Below, in pieces: positions 45,648-60,820 of a stretch of DNA of 64,000 nucleotides. Position 1 is the first letter of the stretch; each line of letters begins with the position of its first letter. This DNA is from Tethya wilhelma (taxonomy: Eukaryota > Porifera > Demospongiae > Tethyida > Tethyidae). The position numbers and the translations under genes are program-made. The stretch is from NCBI GenBank assembly GCA_964030475.1, contig CAXIPT010000001.1, positions 15,585,290-15,649,289 on the forward strand. Reading direction: 5' to 3'. The notes under the pieces are model-generated. The model ran no database searches. It saw nothing but the letters and a program-made list of their open reading frames with translations, and was not told the origin of the DNA.

Positions 45648-48600
45648 TCATCGCCTGATAAGGTGTTGCTTGGTGTACTCCCAAATGACGATGGCTCCAC
45701 TCACATGGACATTGAGTGAACGGATGGTCCCAAACTGAGGGATCTCCACACAATCCTCCAGCAAGTGGATCAGCTCAACCGGGATGCCTTCTCTCTCATT
45801 CCTACAATTTTGATAACAAACAAAACAAATCAAAGTTGAGTTGTATAGTAGTTGTTTTGTTTTGATTTTTTTTGCTTGGAACAAGAAAGATATACTCATT
45901 CTGTTANTATAGCAAGCTTGTTTGTGAAATTGACTACACTATGGATATATTTGCTTATAACTCTTTTGCACTTTAATTCCAAAGCAATAATAATGTATTA
46001 ATTCAAAGTAGAGTACAATATCAAATTAGAACCTTAATATTTTGTGTCCATTTGTCTATTTGTATAGTCTTTAATCTTCATTTTGCATCGAGTTGCAAAA
46101 ACGCATGAGACTAGCTCTTCTAGATGTTTATCCCCACGTTCAATTCTTTCCCACATACTGCCTAGCAAATTCTGTGATGTTAGTTTACTCTCATCCGAAG
46201 ATAGTGAGTCGAATTCTGTTTGGTTCTTAGTCTCCAAACGTCGGTATTGTTCAAAATCTTTGAAAGTCATTTCCAGTTCTCTCAGGCTTGATACTCGCCC
46301 GAATAGTTCATGGTATTTTTCATCCAATCCAGTTGCATTTAGCTACAATTAAACATAATAAAGAAGAATCTATTTGCATTTTCTGTCTCAAAGCAAACAT
46401 ACTTTCTATAAATTTTTGATAACTTACTTTGGGCAAATTTTCTTCTACACTCTGAAGAATGTCATTGGCAAGTTTAATGCAGCACTTGATTACTTCTGTT
46501 GTGTTTTGAAATGTTCGTGTTATTTTTCTTTGACTTTCATGTGTATGATCATCTCTTGCTCCTTCAGGATAGGTCAGCTGTGAAGCAGAATCCTTGTCAT
46601 ATGTTTCATGAGCCAAATCATTCCTTGCTTCACTAAGAAATTTACAGAGCATATCAATGTTGTTTGAACACTTATTAAATCGTTTTGTCCGTTGTATTGC
46701 GGTTAACAGCTCACTTAGGTCATCATGATTTATCCGATCCCCTTTAGGTTTAGCTTGTGGTATTTCCAGCTGTTTCATATAGTCAGCAATTTTTATGTAC
46801 AGTGATATTATTTCAGCCAGCTTATCAAAGCTTTTTCTTTGAAAATCAAGCACTGACATTCGAAATAGATCGTGTCTTGGAAGTTCCATTTCATCCTCAG
46901 GTACTAGGTTTCGCTTTACCATGGAGCCAAAGACTGTGAAATTATATAATATTGTTTATTTTTATACTATTGTCTTGTATGTTCAACTTATACACCTTAC
47001 TGACAAAGCAATCAAGTGTTTTGTACCTCTTACCTGAAGGGAATCCTTGAGAAAGGCCTGCCATTTTTCTTGTGGTTCTATCACATGATCTACTGAGTAG
47101 ATCAGAACCACCCAAATGTATACTCATTGAGGGTTAGACTCCAACCACAAGATAAACACGCTTTACCAGCAATAGGCGTAGCTGGGAGGGTCTGGTTTAC
47201 GAGGCCAGGGTGACCTCATTCTTAGGCCTTTTCTTAGTAAAGTTTTCAAGGAGAAGGGCCCCGGGAGCTAGGTGTAGATGAAGATGTGATTACTCACTTA
47301 TCTGTGTTTCGGCAGACTAGCTCATTGAAAGTCAAGCACTGACATACAAAATGGGCCATGTTTGCATCTCAATGGTAGTTCCCTCGTCATTGCCAAGGTT
47401 ATACAAGAGCATGGAATAATTTATAATTATTGATTATGTGTAAATATGATGGTCTTTTCACTCACCAAATTTTGGGGTGTAACCAGTTGCCATGTGTTTG
47501 GATCACATTATCTCTATTTACATCATGATGGCAATCTTGTTTGTGAAGTTGACCACCCTCTCTATAGATAAGTTGTTTTTTTTTCCTTGCATGCAGTTAA
47601 ACTGATACCAAGGCAACAGTAATTTATCATATTTTGGTATACAAAGTACTGTATCTAACAATGCATACAATATCAACATTAGAATGAAGTTGTTCTTAAT
47701 TGTATGTGTCCTTTTGTGTAGTTTTATCCTCTTTGATTTTCATTTTGCACCGAGTTGCAAAAACGCATAAGACTAGTTCTTCTAGTGTTTCATCTCCGTC
47801 TTTAATTTTTTGTTGCATATTTGCTAGCAATTTAAGTGATGTTTCTTTTATTATCTCATCCGAAGTTACTAGTGAGTTGAATTCTTTTTTGTTCTCTATC
47901 TCCAATCTTCGGTATTCTTCAAACTCTTCAAATGTAGTTTTGAGTTTTCTCAGACTTGATACCCGCGCAATAAATTCTGGGCATCTTTCATCCCTGGATA
48001 GTAGTGTCTACAAAATAGAAAGAACCAATTTGTATTATTTTTTGCTTCAAAGCAAACATACATGTAAAATTTTGTTACGTAGCTTACTTCCTTCACAATC
48101 TTCTCTAAGTCACTGGCAAGTAGAATACATTTTTCGATAACTTCTGATGTGTGTTGAAATGTCCTTGTTTTTTTTCTTAGATCTGAATGATCCTTCGAAT
48201 TCTTAACATCTCTAGGATAAGTCTCTAGTGATTGTGAACAAGAATCCTTGTTGTACTTTTCATGAGCANCACACACACACGTTAATTCTATTATAGCAGT
48301 ATTGATATTGTAGATGGTAGGTGGATACAAGAATGTAATACAACACTAATAACTCCTACCCTATCATTAGTGGCACCAAACGTATCAAATTATCCATCGT
48401 GTGCACACAAACACATAAAACTCACACACACAGAGAAACATATAAGCCATAATCATGATCATGCCATCCATTACAGAAATCAACAGCACAGCAGAGAGCC
48501 CTTACGACCAAGAAACAACAATTCCCAGTTGAGTTTCAGTAACCAACTAATACTAAAAGTGCACACTGTAAAAATGGCCTAGCAACAGATAAATTAGATT

Positions 48601-49691
48601 TAAAGTAGACACAGGTATGTCGATTGGCATTCCTCTTATTATACAGCGATTGGCATTCCTCTTATTATACAGCGGAACACACACTGAAGCACAGGTCCAG
48701 TTCACTCCATGACACATAGCCACTCACTGGTGATATGAGCTAGACCATTCACACTTTGAAATTTAAAGAAGCTGTGTAAACAACAAGAGCAATTATCGAA
48801 GCAAGTATTCATATCTCATCGAAGCATGTGACCGAGGGAGGGGGGGCATAGCCACCATCCTGCGTTGATGTGCGCAAAAAGGACAAAGTTCAATCCATCT
48901 ATCTGTGAATTATCATAATTGAATCAACATAATGCATGCTTTTATCCTCCCTTTGTGCATACTGGGCACAACCAACGCCCCATAAACAGAATTAGACAAA
49001 GTCAGGCAACACATACATACACACACACACACACACACATTAATGTCACGAACCAATCTATGGACAGTTAACATGTGACCTGTAATAGCTCACATATTTA
49101 TTATAATAGCATTTAATGCGTCATTGGTGATTTCCAAAGTACTATGTGAACCGGGAAATGACATTACGCTAGTTTAGACTACGCATCAGCAATGATGAAA
49201 CAAAGTTAGCAAAGGGCAGAGCTGGGTGGTATCTAAACACATAATCACATCACATTTCATGAGGTTTGATATCATCAGCCAGCTATATAGCTAGCTTCAA
49301 TAAACAGCTCAAAACACCTGCTTGACTCACACAAAAAAATTCAAACACTTTTTGAACTGCACATCTTGAAAGCAGCTGGAACTCTTTCCTATGCAGCTTT
49401 CCCAGTGACCATTGGCTGTAGTTATGGCCATTGGTGCCATATCACTACCATATATGTGTGTAGGTTACTAATAATAGTAAATATGCTGGAAATTAGTGCT
49501 AATTCAATTCGCAATTCAAATGGAGAATGAAGTCTTTGGAGACCTTTGCCACCCACCACCTAAACAAAATGGACACTTCAAAGATTACATAACTTTACAC
49601 AAAAATTCCCACTATAATAATAATTAGGTTTGATATAAATCACTCCACCTTAAGCAGCTGCATGGTGTTATGAAGTCATTCCAATTAAATG

Positions 49692-49753
<62 letters not shown>

Positions 49754-50385
49754 ACACATTTTCCTTGCATCTAACAAGACCACCTGGCTATAATTTCATA
49801 GTAAGAACACTAAACAATGAGTTTCTTTTGGAAATTCAAAGGAGAGGTACCTATTGTACAAGCATTCTTCTCAAACTAGCACTCACACAGCTGACAAAAG
49901 AACCTTCATCTTTTTTCAAGCCAGTGTAGGTCAAAAGGAATTAACACACTAAGAGAGTAGCTGTAACGAAGTTTAGAGAGAAAGAGAAGGTCTTTTTAAG
50001 CATGTTTAGCTCTACTCCTGGCAACTGAAACAGCAGGCCAGTGGTTATTGTTTTGAACACACAGAGACACAAATCTCCTTGCTAGCTTAGATCTCCACAA
50101 ACCCAATCACAGCTCTGAGTATTAAATTAATGCCAGCCACAGTATTGTACCGAAACACACTGCTTGTGGTCATATGTAAACAACATACTATACTAGTGCA
50201 GTATACACTGCACACTGAAGCTGGAATTAAAACAATACGACTGAAAAATCAACAAACAGACACAACACACAACAACTAAGATTTCATGTCGGAGAATAAA
50301 CGATGGTATGACAATGGCAGGTAAATCTTGTTAACCAATCAAAGCATCACTGTATGGTAGCTACGATATCCACTGTGTAAAGCAG

Positions 50386-50423
<38 letters not shown>

Positions 50424-50602
50424 ACACACGCGCGCAGAGTACACAAATGTACACTCAAATGTCGATCGGTGTATAGACAAGTAGATATCTGTTAATAAAC
50501 ATATTAAAAACAATCTGGCTTAATTCCAAAGTGAAGTGGACAAACACTGGCAGCCAATTAGGTGAAGCCACGCAGACAGATATTTCGAAAAAGAAGAAAA
50601 AG

Positions 50603-50635
<33 letters not shown>

Positions 50636-51777
50636 TAGCAACTAAGTACCCACCAAATAAACACATGTTTTATACAGGCTTCCTTATATGGCTCGCAAGT
50701 CAAAATAATAAGCTAATAATATGTGACCAGGAGCCAGTCCAGGTGTTAATTTTTACCCTCTCAAAGACAGATTAGCTCATTAGGAGAGCGTGTATTGCTT
50801 TGGTGTACCACTGGGAGATGGCACGGCGGCACTGCCATCCTTAGTAACTTGGTTATGAGGAAAAACAAGAGAGCAAGTACAAAAGAGCCGGGTGGGAGGT
50901 TGGGTGGCTGCCGAGATGTGTTGGGGGGTCTCCTCAATCAGGGCAAGAGGTACCAGCACTAATGGAGTGATTTGTGTACGTACTGCTCTTCAAAGTATTC
51001 CAGTGCTTAATTTTGTACACTTTAATGTTGGGTAAGACTGGTTATGACTAGTTCGCGCACCCTGACTCTTATCGAGTATCATGTTTTGTCCACTTTTTCC
51101 CTACCTCTATTGTACATCCATGCATGGGGTCATACATAGCATGCAGCTGCTGAGATGGGATGAGTAAATGCCATTAGCTATTATATAGCATACCCGAGTA
51201 GTAGGAGAGTCTTGTGCTTGAACTTGTATTGGGTGACACACTTGCTCTGTGCTGTCTGTTCCACGCCAACCAACGCATAACCCTTTCTCCGCATCTCCAG
51301 GAGGTAGTCACGGAGAGCAGGAAGCTTCACCTGGAGTGTTCGTGTATGTGTATGTAGAGAGACAAAGAAATACACTAATATTGTGCTCAAGATGACATAA
51401 AATACTCACAGATATAAATGCATATACACGTAGGTACAGTAAATCTAGGAATTTCCGTTTGGAAAATTTCGCGCATTTTGTAGTTATGGAAGTTATGCGA
51501 TGTGTAGTAACGGATCATCAATTTTTGTGAGATAAATTTTCGTTGGCGGTGACCACTAACACTGCAAATTTTTAAGAATGATAAATTTCCGATTTGTGGC
51601 ACGTGTGCTAACGTACACTATGGATACCACACATAAACTCTACATACCTCTGTTACTGTGAGCCATTTTTCAGCAGTAACACTTAACGACTGAAACTGGG
51701 TATCTTCCATCACTTTTTTATTACTGATGACAACCTCCGAAAGACCAAATATCTGACTAGTCCTGCATAGGCCTGGG

Positions 51778-51831
<54 letters not shown>

Positions 51832-52252
51832 TGATGTGACGTTACGTGACACTTCAAAAACAAGGAATGTTGAAAACAACAACAATAACAATAACACAGG
51901 GATATCACAATAATGCCTAAAGAGCCGGTGAGATTACTGTGGGCTATGCGATGCTAAATAACACAATTTAACTTCAAACTCTTCAAACCCAACTCAAAAG
52001 GAGCACTGAATTCACAGTGTAACAGAAAGCAATGCAATCAATGCATAGCCACACTTGTACACCAGACAAAATATTTTGTCATAGACAGTACTTCAACCTA
52101 TGAAGTGGATGACTAGGATAATGTTTCAGCTCAGAAGGACCACATAGCCCTCAGGCCTGTGGCAGGAAACCCTCCAGGTTGAAACACAAGAGCCCTAATG
52201 GCTTCACCAATATGAATAAAATCCACCACCAGCATCAGTGGCAGTGGTGATN

Positions 52253-52301
<49 letters not shown>

Positions 52302-55300
52302 TGATGTGACGTTACGTGACACTTCAAAAACAAGGAATGTTGAAAACAACAACAATAACAATAACACAGGGATATCACAATAATGCCTAAAGAGCCGGTG
52401 AGATTACTGTGGGCTATGCGATGCTAAATAACACAATTTAACTTCAAACTCTTCAAACCCAACTCAAAAGGAGCACTGAATTCACAGTGTAACAGAAAGC
52501 AATGCAATCAATGCATAGCCACACTTGTACACCAGACAAAATATTTTGTCATAGACAGTACTTCAACCTATGAAGTGGATGACTAGGATAATGTTTCAGC
52601 TCAGAAGGACCACATAGCCCTCAGGCCTGTGGCAGGAAACCCTCCAGGTTGAAACACAAGAGCCCTAATGGCTTCACCAATATGAATAAAATCCACCACC
52701 AGCATCAGTGGCAGTGGTGATCGTCTGCGACACTTTAGACCTAGCTACAACAAACAAGAGCAGGGGAATTAAACTCAAAGAGAACGGTAATTGTTTTAAC
52801 ATGGGAAGAATGCAGCCGTCCCGAGTTAGTGGAGATTATTTATAAGTTAGAGTGGCTGGTTGGAGTTTCAGAGCACTCCGGGAGAAAAACAAACAGTGAC
52901 TAGTAAACAGTAGAATATCACAGTGGGGTGGTCGTGGTGACCCGGTGCTGGTAAGGCACTCATGGTGGTGTCCAATAACACAGGGATAAAGTGTAATTGG
53001 ACGTGGCTTTACACACCATAATTGTATAATAACGAGAGGTTTGGGGATACCAGATTTCAAAATGGCAGCATTTCTTTGGAATGACAATACAAACACTTGA
53101 ATTGACTGGTGGTTGTTGAATTTTGGTAATAATTACGACGTAAAAACATTACCAAATATGGTGCAGCCAGTGTTGCATGCTACCATGCTCTGCAATAGTT
53201 TGTGGTCGGTTGTAAACAGGATGCAAGATGAAAACTAATTTGACACACAAAAAAAAAAAAAAAACCTGAACAAAAACAAAATTTGAAATACACCTGTAGA
53301 TTCTGCACGCTTGCACACTCACATAGTGGACATACCACAAAGGTAAACACAAACACATACACACACAATACAAACTGAACCTACACTGACATTAAAGGCA
53401 GCAAGTACACATGCAGGTGGCCAAGTGACAGTGCCATTCTCACAGCCTGCTGAATGCACTCACTTCCTTTTCACCCAAAACATTAAAGGAAAGTGAAAAA
53501 GTTACATGCTCTTCAAAAAAATGACAGACAATAGCATTAAATGGCTAAACACAGGGTTGGTGCACATAGTTATGGAGTGATGTAACGTCCACTTCCATAC
53601 ACGATAATATCCTTGCGGTCCTTTTGAAGGAAGAGAATTAAAACCTCTTTTAAATCGATAATTGTGACTAACTCTATCAGACCTAACACATCAAAGTTGG
53701 CAATGGAAATGACTACACACACACACTCTGCACACTACATCTTGTACAGTTACACCACTTGCTCAGCATGCAGGCACACAAAACTCTGAGAGTACAAATC
53801 TAATTTGCCCTAAAGGCCTACTCACTTTGTGCGTCAATATTATTCCCCATTGCTTAGCAACTAGAATTTGGCGGATGACAAGAACAAGAGTCGTCATTAT
53901 GCAAGCCAGTTGCAACTAATAATCTTTTAACTTAATTTCGAGTGCATGGACTCTAAGACAATTAAGCCATTCAAACAAAGTGGAAGGCTGCTCTCCAAAC
54001 AACCCAGTGGTCATCTCCGCCCTTAGGAAGAGGATAAACAGCTACCTCTTTTTTTGTTTTTTGACTTTGCAAAAGCATTTCAAGGAAACACTACATGAAA
54101 CACCAGCCAGTCAACGTCTAGGTATGTGTAACGATTTGTAACCCCTACCATTAGGCTTATAATTAGGAGCATTCATAGCCACAATACGTACATCTTCAGA
54201 AGTATTCATTCATCCAGCCATGCATAGTAACTTCAAAAGCAAGGCTAGAGGAAAGGAGCGCAGTACATACACGCACACACACACACACACAGAGAGAAGA
54301 GACAAGAAAATCCCTCTTGATCACTTCCAGGAAGATAACACAACCAGTCACTGTCGCTGTCTGCAGGGCAGTTCCACCCAGGTCAACAAACAAACCAACT
54401 CTATATCACCACCTTCATCTTGAGTACTCCACACTACTCTCTCTACTACAGTAAACAACTGTTTATTAACTCTCTGTTGTGGCTAAACACAAAAACTAGC
54501 AGCTACAATTTGTTTGCAATGAGCAGCTGCCACATTCACAGCTCAACAACAACTACCAGAGACACTCTCACTCACTGTGTACTAAACTGCAAGCATGTGC
54601 CATCACATCCACCTATACTGTAGGTCTGATTCAGATAAAACATGTCTACTCCCCTTGTAGGGTACAATTAAAACCTAATATTGGAGATAGAATTATCCAA
54701 AATTGTCGGTAAATTCATCCCTACCAGGGTTATCCTATTAGCTTTATCCAAAAATGAAGTTCACGTGAATTCATCAAATGCTCTTCAAAATACTTTTCTA
54801 TCGTTCATGACATGATATTACATAATGACCACATACTTCCGTAGTAATATACCAGGGCTAATCTTCTTAAGCTTGTAAGCTTCAGAGAGAAAGAGAGAGA
54901 GGGGGGTGGAGAAACAAGTTGGATAAATGGACCTTAGAGTATGGTAGACACAAGGTCTCCCTCCACCTGCAAGTGAACTGCTGGAGAGGATATGGAAAGA
55001 GAGACTCATTGAGAGAATCCACAAAAGTAGCCACTGCTACAATCACACTCCACAACATGCACACATGTTCATCATCATGGCTTTAATACACAACAATCTG
55101 TTTACAGGAATAAGTGAGTGTAGTCTATAAACAAGCTCAAGGCAAATTAAGCTAGCTTCTTTCCTGTAGCTGGCCCACTGAAACAGCTAGGTCTACACAT
55201 AGCAGTTTGTACTTCTGACCAACTCACAGTTTATTAAGTGACCGGAACAAGTCCAACCTTTCACAGCTAGACTAACTAACTTAGCTCTGCCACCAAGTGG

Positions 55301-58300
55301 CCACCACTCCCTAAAGCAGGTGATGGAGGTTGGAGTTTTCTTCCATCTCCAACTCAAGACTTTAATTCAATCGAGTCCCGTGACCCGGCCACTTCCTGGA
55401 CAAATTGGAGGGAAGAACAATAGGACCAATTTCCCCGGCTACACCACTAAAGGACCAGACGGGAATGGGATGTTAACTGGCATAAATTAATCGTTAACTA
55501 AATCGGGGCGACTGTTTGATTTTTCCCACCGCTGCACAACACTAGTTGTTTACACAATTATACTTGTAGCTCATTTAGAAAAATTAATATACAGTGTGGT
55601 AATTTAGTTAGCAACATAGAGTCTCAACAATTTGTCAAGACTTAAGATTGGGCTGGTGAGAGAAAAGGAGCCATGTTAGGGTACAGGTGATCTTGGGGAG
55701 TGCTAGGGATATAGAGCAACACCATAGCGTCCAAACAATTTATCCGGATTATATTCATTTCAAAGTTATCTTTTGACTGTCAATATTATTTTGTGACTGC
55801 GAAAGCAGATGTTCGATTAGTAGATACTAATCAATTATGTAGGGAATATCAATTTCGTGATCTGATTTTTAAGTAGTTTAAGTTATACTATAATTTTGTG
55901 TGCCTCCTGTTGGTGTGTTATACCAATAATACAATACAATAAAGACTGGTATGGTTAAAGAGAAAGAGCTATGTATAAATGATACAGGTGATTCTGGGTA
56001 GGCCTTTTTTTTTTTTTTTGGGTGGGGTGGGGTGTGTGTGCTAGGGATCAAGAGATACTGACTAGTGGCTATAATTCAACTCTACAGACTATTGTGGTAT
56101 GTAAATTTGATCCTGTCATTCAATACACAAACAAACATGAAGTGTTTCTCGACTCAAAAAATGTCGATCAGAGAGAAAGAGAGACAGTGTACAGGATAGA
56201 GTTACACGATTGAATCAACACTTTAAACTAATTGCAAAAACAAACACACACTCATAGCAGCTCGAGTGTGGCACTGTTTCAGAACACAACACCCTAATTG
56301 GTTGCAAATTGATACACACACAATAGAAAATATTTTGCCATGAAGAGATCCATTATTGGTACACACACATACACACTAGGGGGAAAGTGTGGGCGTCCAA
56401 AACAAAGATAGTGTTACGATCAAATCAGTATGACACACAAGGTCGTTCAGAGCAGCTCTACATACATATACAGAGAGCAGGCATGGCTATACTCTGCTAG
56501 CACTGCTATTGATGATGGATAAGGAATACGGCAAACTTGAGAACTCTTACATACACATACACACACAAGCAAAAAGTAACGGAAAATGTTTCTACAATAG
56601 TATTCTTACTCCACCCTACTAGAGTGTGTAAAATAGATACATGGTCAAACAGAACATACCTCCTAGATTGGGAGTCTTGTTGAGTAGAGAAGCAACAAGA
56701 ATGAGTCCACTAGTGCAGCAACCATCACTCTCTCCTTCCATCAGATGGTGAGCCATTGAAGGTCGGTCCAGCTGAGATGACTCAGGGAAGAGCTCACGAA
56801 AGATACCAGCAGGGTTGTTAGACCACGGGGTCAGCTTCTTCTGGACATCACCACCAGAAGAAGGAATGGCACTTGCTTCATTGGAGGTGCTGGACTTGAG
56901 CTAAATGTAGAAGCAAGACCAAGTGCACAAAAATTTTTTTTTTCCTATTAATTGTATGATTTAACAATTTACATGGTGAGCAATGCTTCTAGTAGCACTT
57001 CCAGTGTCCTCTGGCTGCTGTTGGGCCAACTCTACCATCTTGAGTTGAACTGCTCCAAGAAGCCAAGAATTGTCACACTCAAGTTTTAGGGGAATCCCCT
57101 CACTCCAGCTGGCAGCCCCTCCAGCTACTGCCTCCTGGAAATGCCTGAGGGTGACTAGCTCCTCTGCTGCCACATCACAGAGATAAGGAAGCACATAGAA
57201 TATTGTCTGGAATTTTTTGAGGGGGAAATATAGACAGAGATAAACAACAGACAAGGTACAAGAGTTGACCATTAAAAATTTTGTTTACACTCAAAAATAT
57301 TAAGTAGTGTACACCCTAAAAGTATGTTTACGCAATAATGCATAGCAATCTAATGGTGCTAATTCAGCAGTCCGACAGTAAGAGCATAATGAGTTTGTGT
57401 GTGTATTCTGTGAGGCACAGGGTGTGGAGGAGAGCAGAGGAGAGCCACGACGACACACGTGGGACGATTAAAAACACAGACAAAAGCAGTGGCACATTCC
57501 CACCTCACTTTGACGACAAAACCTATTCAGTAGACTTTGAACTTTCAGTTCATTGAACCCCGACTGATCACATCCAAAACAAGACTGGCTCCCGTATAAG
57601 GAGACAACAATGTATTCCCACCCTTTAAGACGACAAAGCTATTATACTCTGTACCTGGAACGCTGATGTATACTTAACATAAGTCCCATATTGACGATGG
57701 ATATACAAAACAGAAGGCATGCATTTCATCAGCTTCAGCTTCTAGAAGAAGGAACACACATTTTTCACACAAAAAAGCATACACATGATGTGAGGGCTAG
57801 GGACAAAGAAGAATAAACTTTGTGGAAGGGGTTTTCCATCAAGCTCCAATGTTGTTAAATCACAGTTGCATAAGCACCACTATTTACTGAAAACATGTGC
57901 CAGCCTACATGGTGTGTTAAATGGGTGTGTTTGTAGCTGGGCTAGTTCGATTGGGTTTAGAATGGAAACCCCACCTGAGTGCATGGTCCTGAGCATGACT
58001 ACCACTTCCAAAAACAAACACAAAATTACAAACTCACGGCACGAGGATAAAGTGAAAACAAACGTTCAAACTCCAGGAAATGAAAGGGTATGTTTCTGAG
58101 ATAATATTAGCTCTATACTCGTGCATAGACTATAGTATTATATATAATCTATGACTCACACTAGTATGACAATGCAAGTTTGTACGAAACAATGGCCATG
58201 CACTCAAGCTAACAAAAAAGAAAAGGGCTAGCGTCTGTACACTGTCTGTTCCACGAGCTTAATAAGATACAGTAAATAAGGTCAAGTAAGCCACTAAAAT

Positions 58301-58914
58301 AACCAACGAATTATTCTCCACAAACAGATGGCGTGCCGGTCACAGTGGAAGTCTGATGTGCTTCACCACAGTGACATAACACCGCCCCAGCTGCACTCCA
58401 CGGTGCGTAGTCACCTTGTTGGAAACATGTCACTCATCCAATTCCCCTTTGTTACTATTACACGGGTTCATTGTCATGTCACGCTACGTACGTTAGAAGC
58501 TGTAGCAATGGTCCATGCATGTAAGCATTTCAAAGAACCAGTGCTAACAAATCTCATAAGGAACTGCATGTCCACGTCACTCTAACTCCAAGTGGGATAA
58601 TTGGTGTGACGCTACATTCTGCCAGCTGGAGGACTCATGGGCAACTACATAAATTATCTTAGCAACCATCGTTACAGTGCCCATCCCAAAGTAGTGGTGC
58701 CTTGCTGGTTGTCCCATCTAGGTAGTTGGGGGGGGGACTGACTTTAACCTGTTACCATTGAATGGAGCTTGCAGACATACTCAGTATATAGCTAAGCTGG
58801 GAGTTTAAAGTATTATGTGTTCACTCCAATACAATGTGAGAAAAGTGAATGTCATTCGTGTGGGCTTCAAACCACAACCACGGTACCCTGTGGTCCTGAC
58901 CACTCATCCACAGT

Positions 58915-58955
<41 letters not shown>

Positions 58956-60776
58956 ACACACCTTCAATATAGACTACGTTGACATTTTTTATGCTGTTTT
59001 GGGTTCAGCGTACTGTAAAAAATGCTTTCAATAAGAATCTTGTCTCATTTTTCATTACCAATACCAGTCCCAATTTTCTCCTCGAAACTTACACGCGCCA
59101 GACACTATACAAACACACACACACTACAACAGTGATGCTATTAAAATTCTACAGGCAATAGATCGAAAGATTACAGCAATTAGACAAACGTCCAAAGTCA
59201 CAACACGTCCGTGAATCAGAGGTCCAGCTGTGAGGAAGGAGCCGGTTGGTGTGCAAAAAGACTTCATCAAAGGCACAACGGCAAGAAATAATTAAGAGCT
59301 CTTTTATTCATTTTTAGTCTCATTGTGCATAGTTGTGGAAGGAGGTGTGTAAGTTTAAACAAGGCCGACTCTATAGCTTAATTCAATTCTATGCAAGTTT
59401 AAACGAGTTATTCCCAATGGTAATAGTACAATACAACCAATCAAAGAACCAAATAATGAAATGTCTAATTATCATAACTGGATCACTTAGGTCCACATGT
59501 ACATGCTCAGAATGAGAGACAGGGATAATTAAGAGTATGACCTCTACTATTAAGAAATGCCATTAACGTGTACCGACATAGATCACTTAAATTTTTTAAA
59601 ACACAGATCATTGCATACCACCACAGGAGAGAGCACAGACATCACACTAATTACACTTGCCTCGTTGGAGTGAGCTTGAAGGCCAGCATCAATTATGAAC
59701 AATTAAACAAACGTACATTAAGAGAGCAGACATACTTAAAGAAGTTTCCTTAACAACTCACTGAAGAGTACGCTGGTTGCTATACCACCAGCCACTTTCA
59801 ACTTTAGGTCCAAAACGATTATCTCCAACTAACGATTCTCGTGAAGAAACGCTGTTCCTTACAAGATTTGCAAATTAACACAATTGCATAACTAGAACGT
59901 CCAGTTACACAATTTCCAATTCACATTATATAATGTTTACTTCTTTCGAGACAGACACAGAGAAATTAGAACGAGATTATTAAAAAGTGTATTTTAAAAG
60001 AGAGACTGCTCTGAGTGTTAATATTGTTGAGTTGCTATGGATATAGTACCAGCCGGGTTGCTATTCACTTAAACCAGTTCCATACTCCCCAATTGAAAGT
60101 CTCATTCAAAAAAATTAGTCTTTGGATAAAGATAAAGTGACTGATCTCTACACTTCTATTTTTAGCTACTGTACTAATTTTAGCGCATAATTATAGTGAG
60201 CTACCCAAATTGTACCAACAAAATTTAGTTTTGCATACAGAATTTTTCCCCCAAAACAGCCTAAACTGGGACTAGCCAGTATCAATATTTTTCTTCTTCT
60301 AGTATGTAGGGGGAAACCGCCAGTAGCCTAATCATCAAACAAACAAGGGTACTGATTCCCTCCAATATCCCACATTCAATGCAATTAGAAAAATCTCAAA
60401 CCCAAACTCACAGTTCAAAGTCATTTTAAATCTCATATTTAAGGACTTTGTAGAGTCTTATTAGTAAGTCCACCCCTGCCCCTTTCATTAACCCCTCAAG
60501 ATTGTCATGCCATGACACTGAGACTAGCATAGTGTCAGCGGTGTTAGTTCCTTTCATTTCATTGCCACAGGCATTAAGAACAAAACTTGCAACTCTTGCC
60601 AACTGCAGCATATTCATCAAAAAACATTCAAATTTGTAGCTACTAATCTCAAAGGATAATTATGCTTGTAGACACTCACTTCAATGTTCACATCTTTGCA
60701 CGGAACCAGTTTACTGAAGAAAAAGTTATCGTCTAGTTTGTGGGAGAACTTGTTGCCGTCGCTACATAAAGTGTGT

Positions 60777-60820
<44 letters not shown>

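Larger units (their letters stand above)
48270..51193. other. TARBP1 intron, no gene seen
   Basis: AT-rich intronic sequence with (CA)n tracts at 49694-49758, 50388-50430 and 50607-50632, and a small direct repeat (GATTGGCATTCCTCTTATTA) at 48621-48674. No exon or element with clear ends was recognised. Confidence 0.45.
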
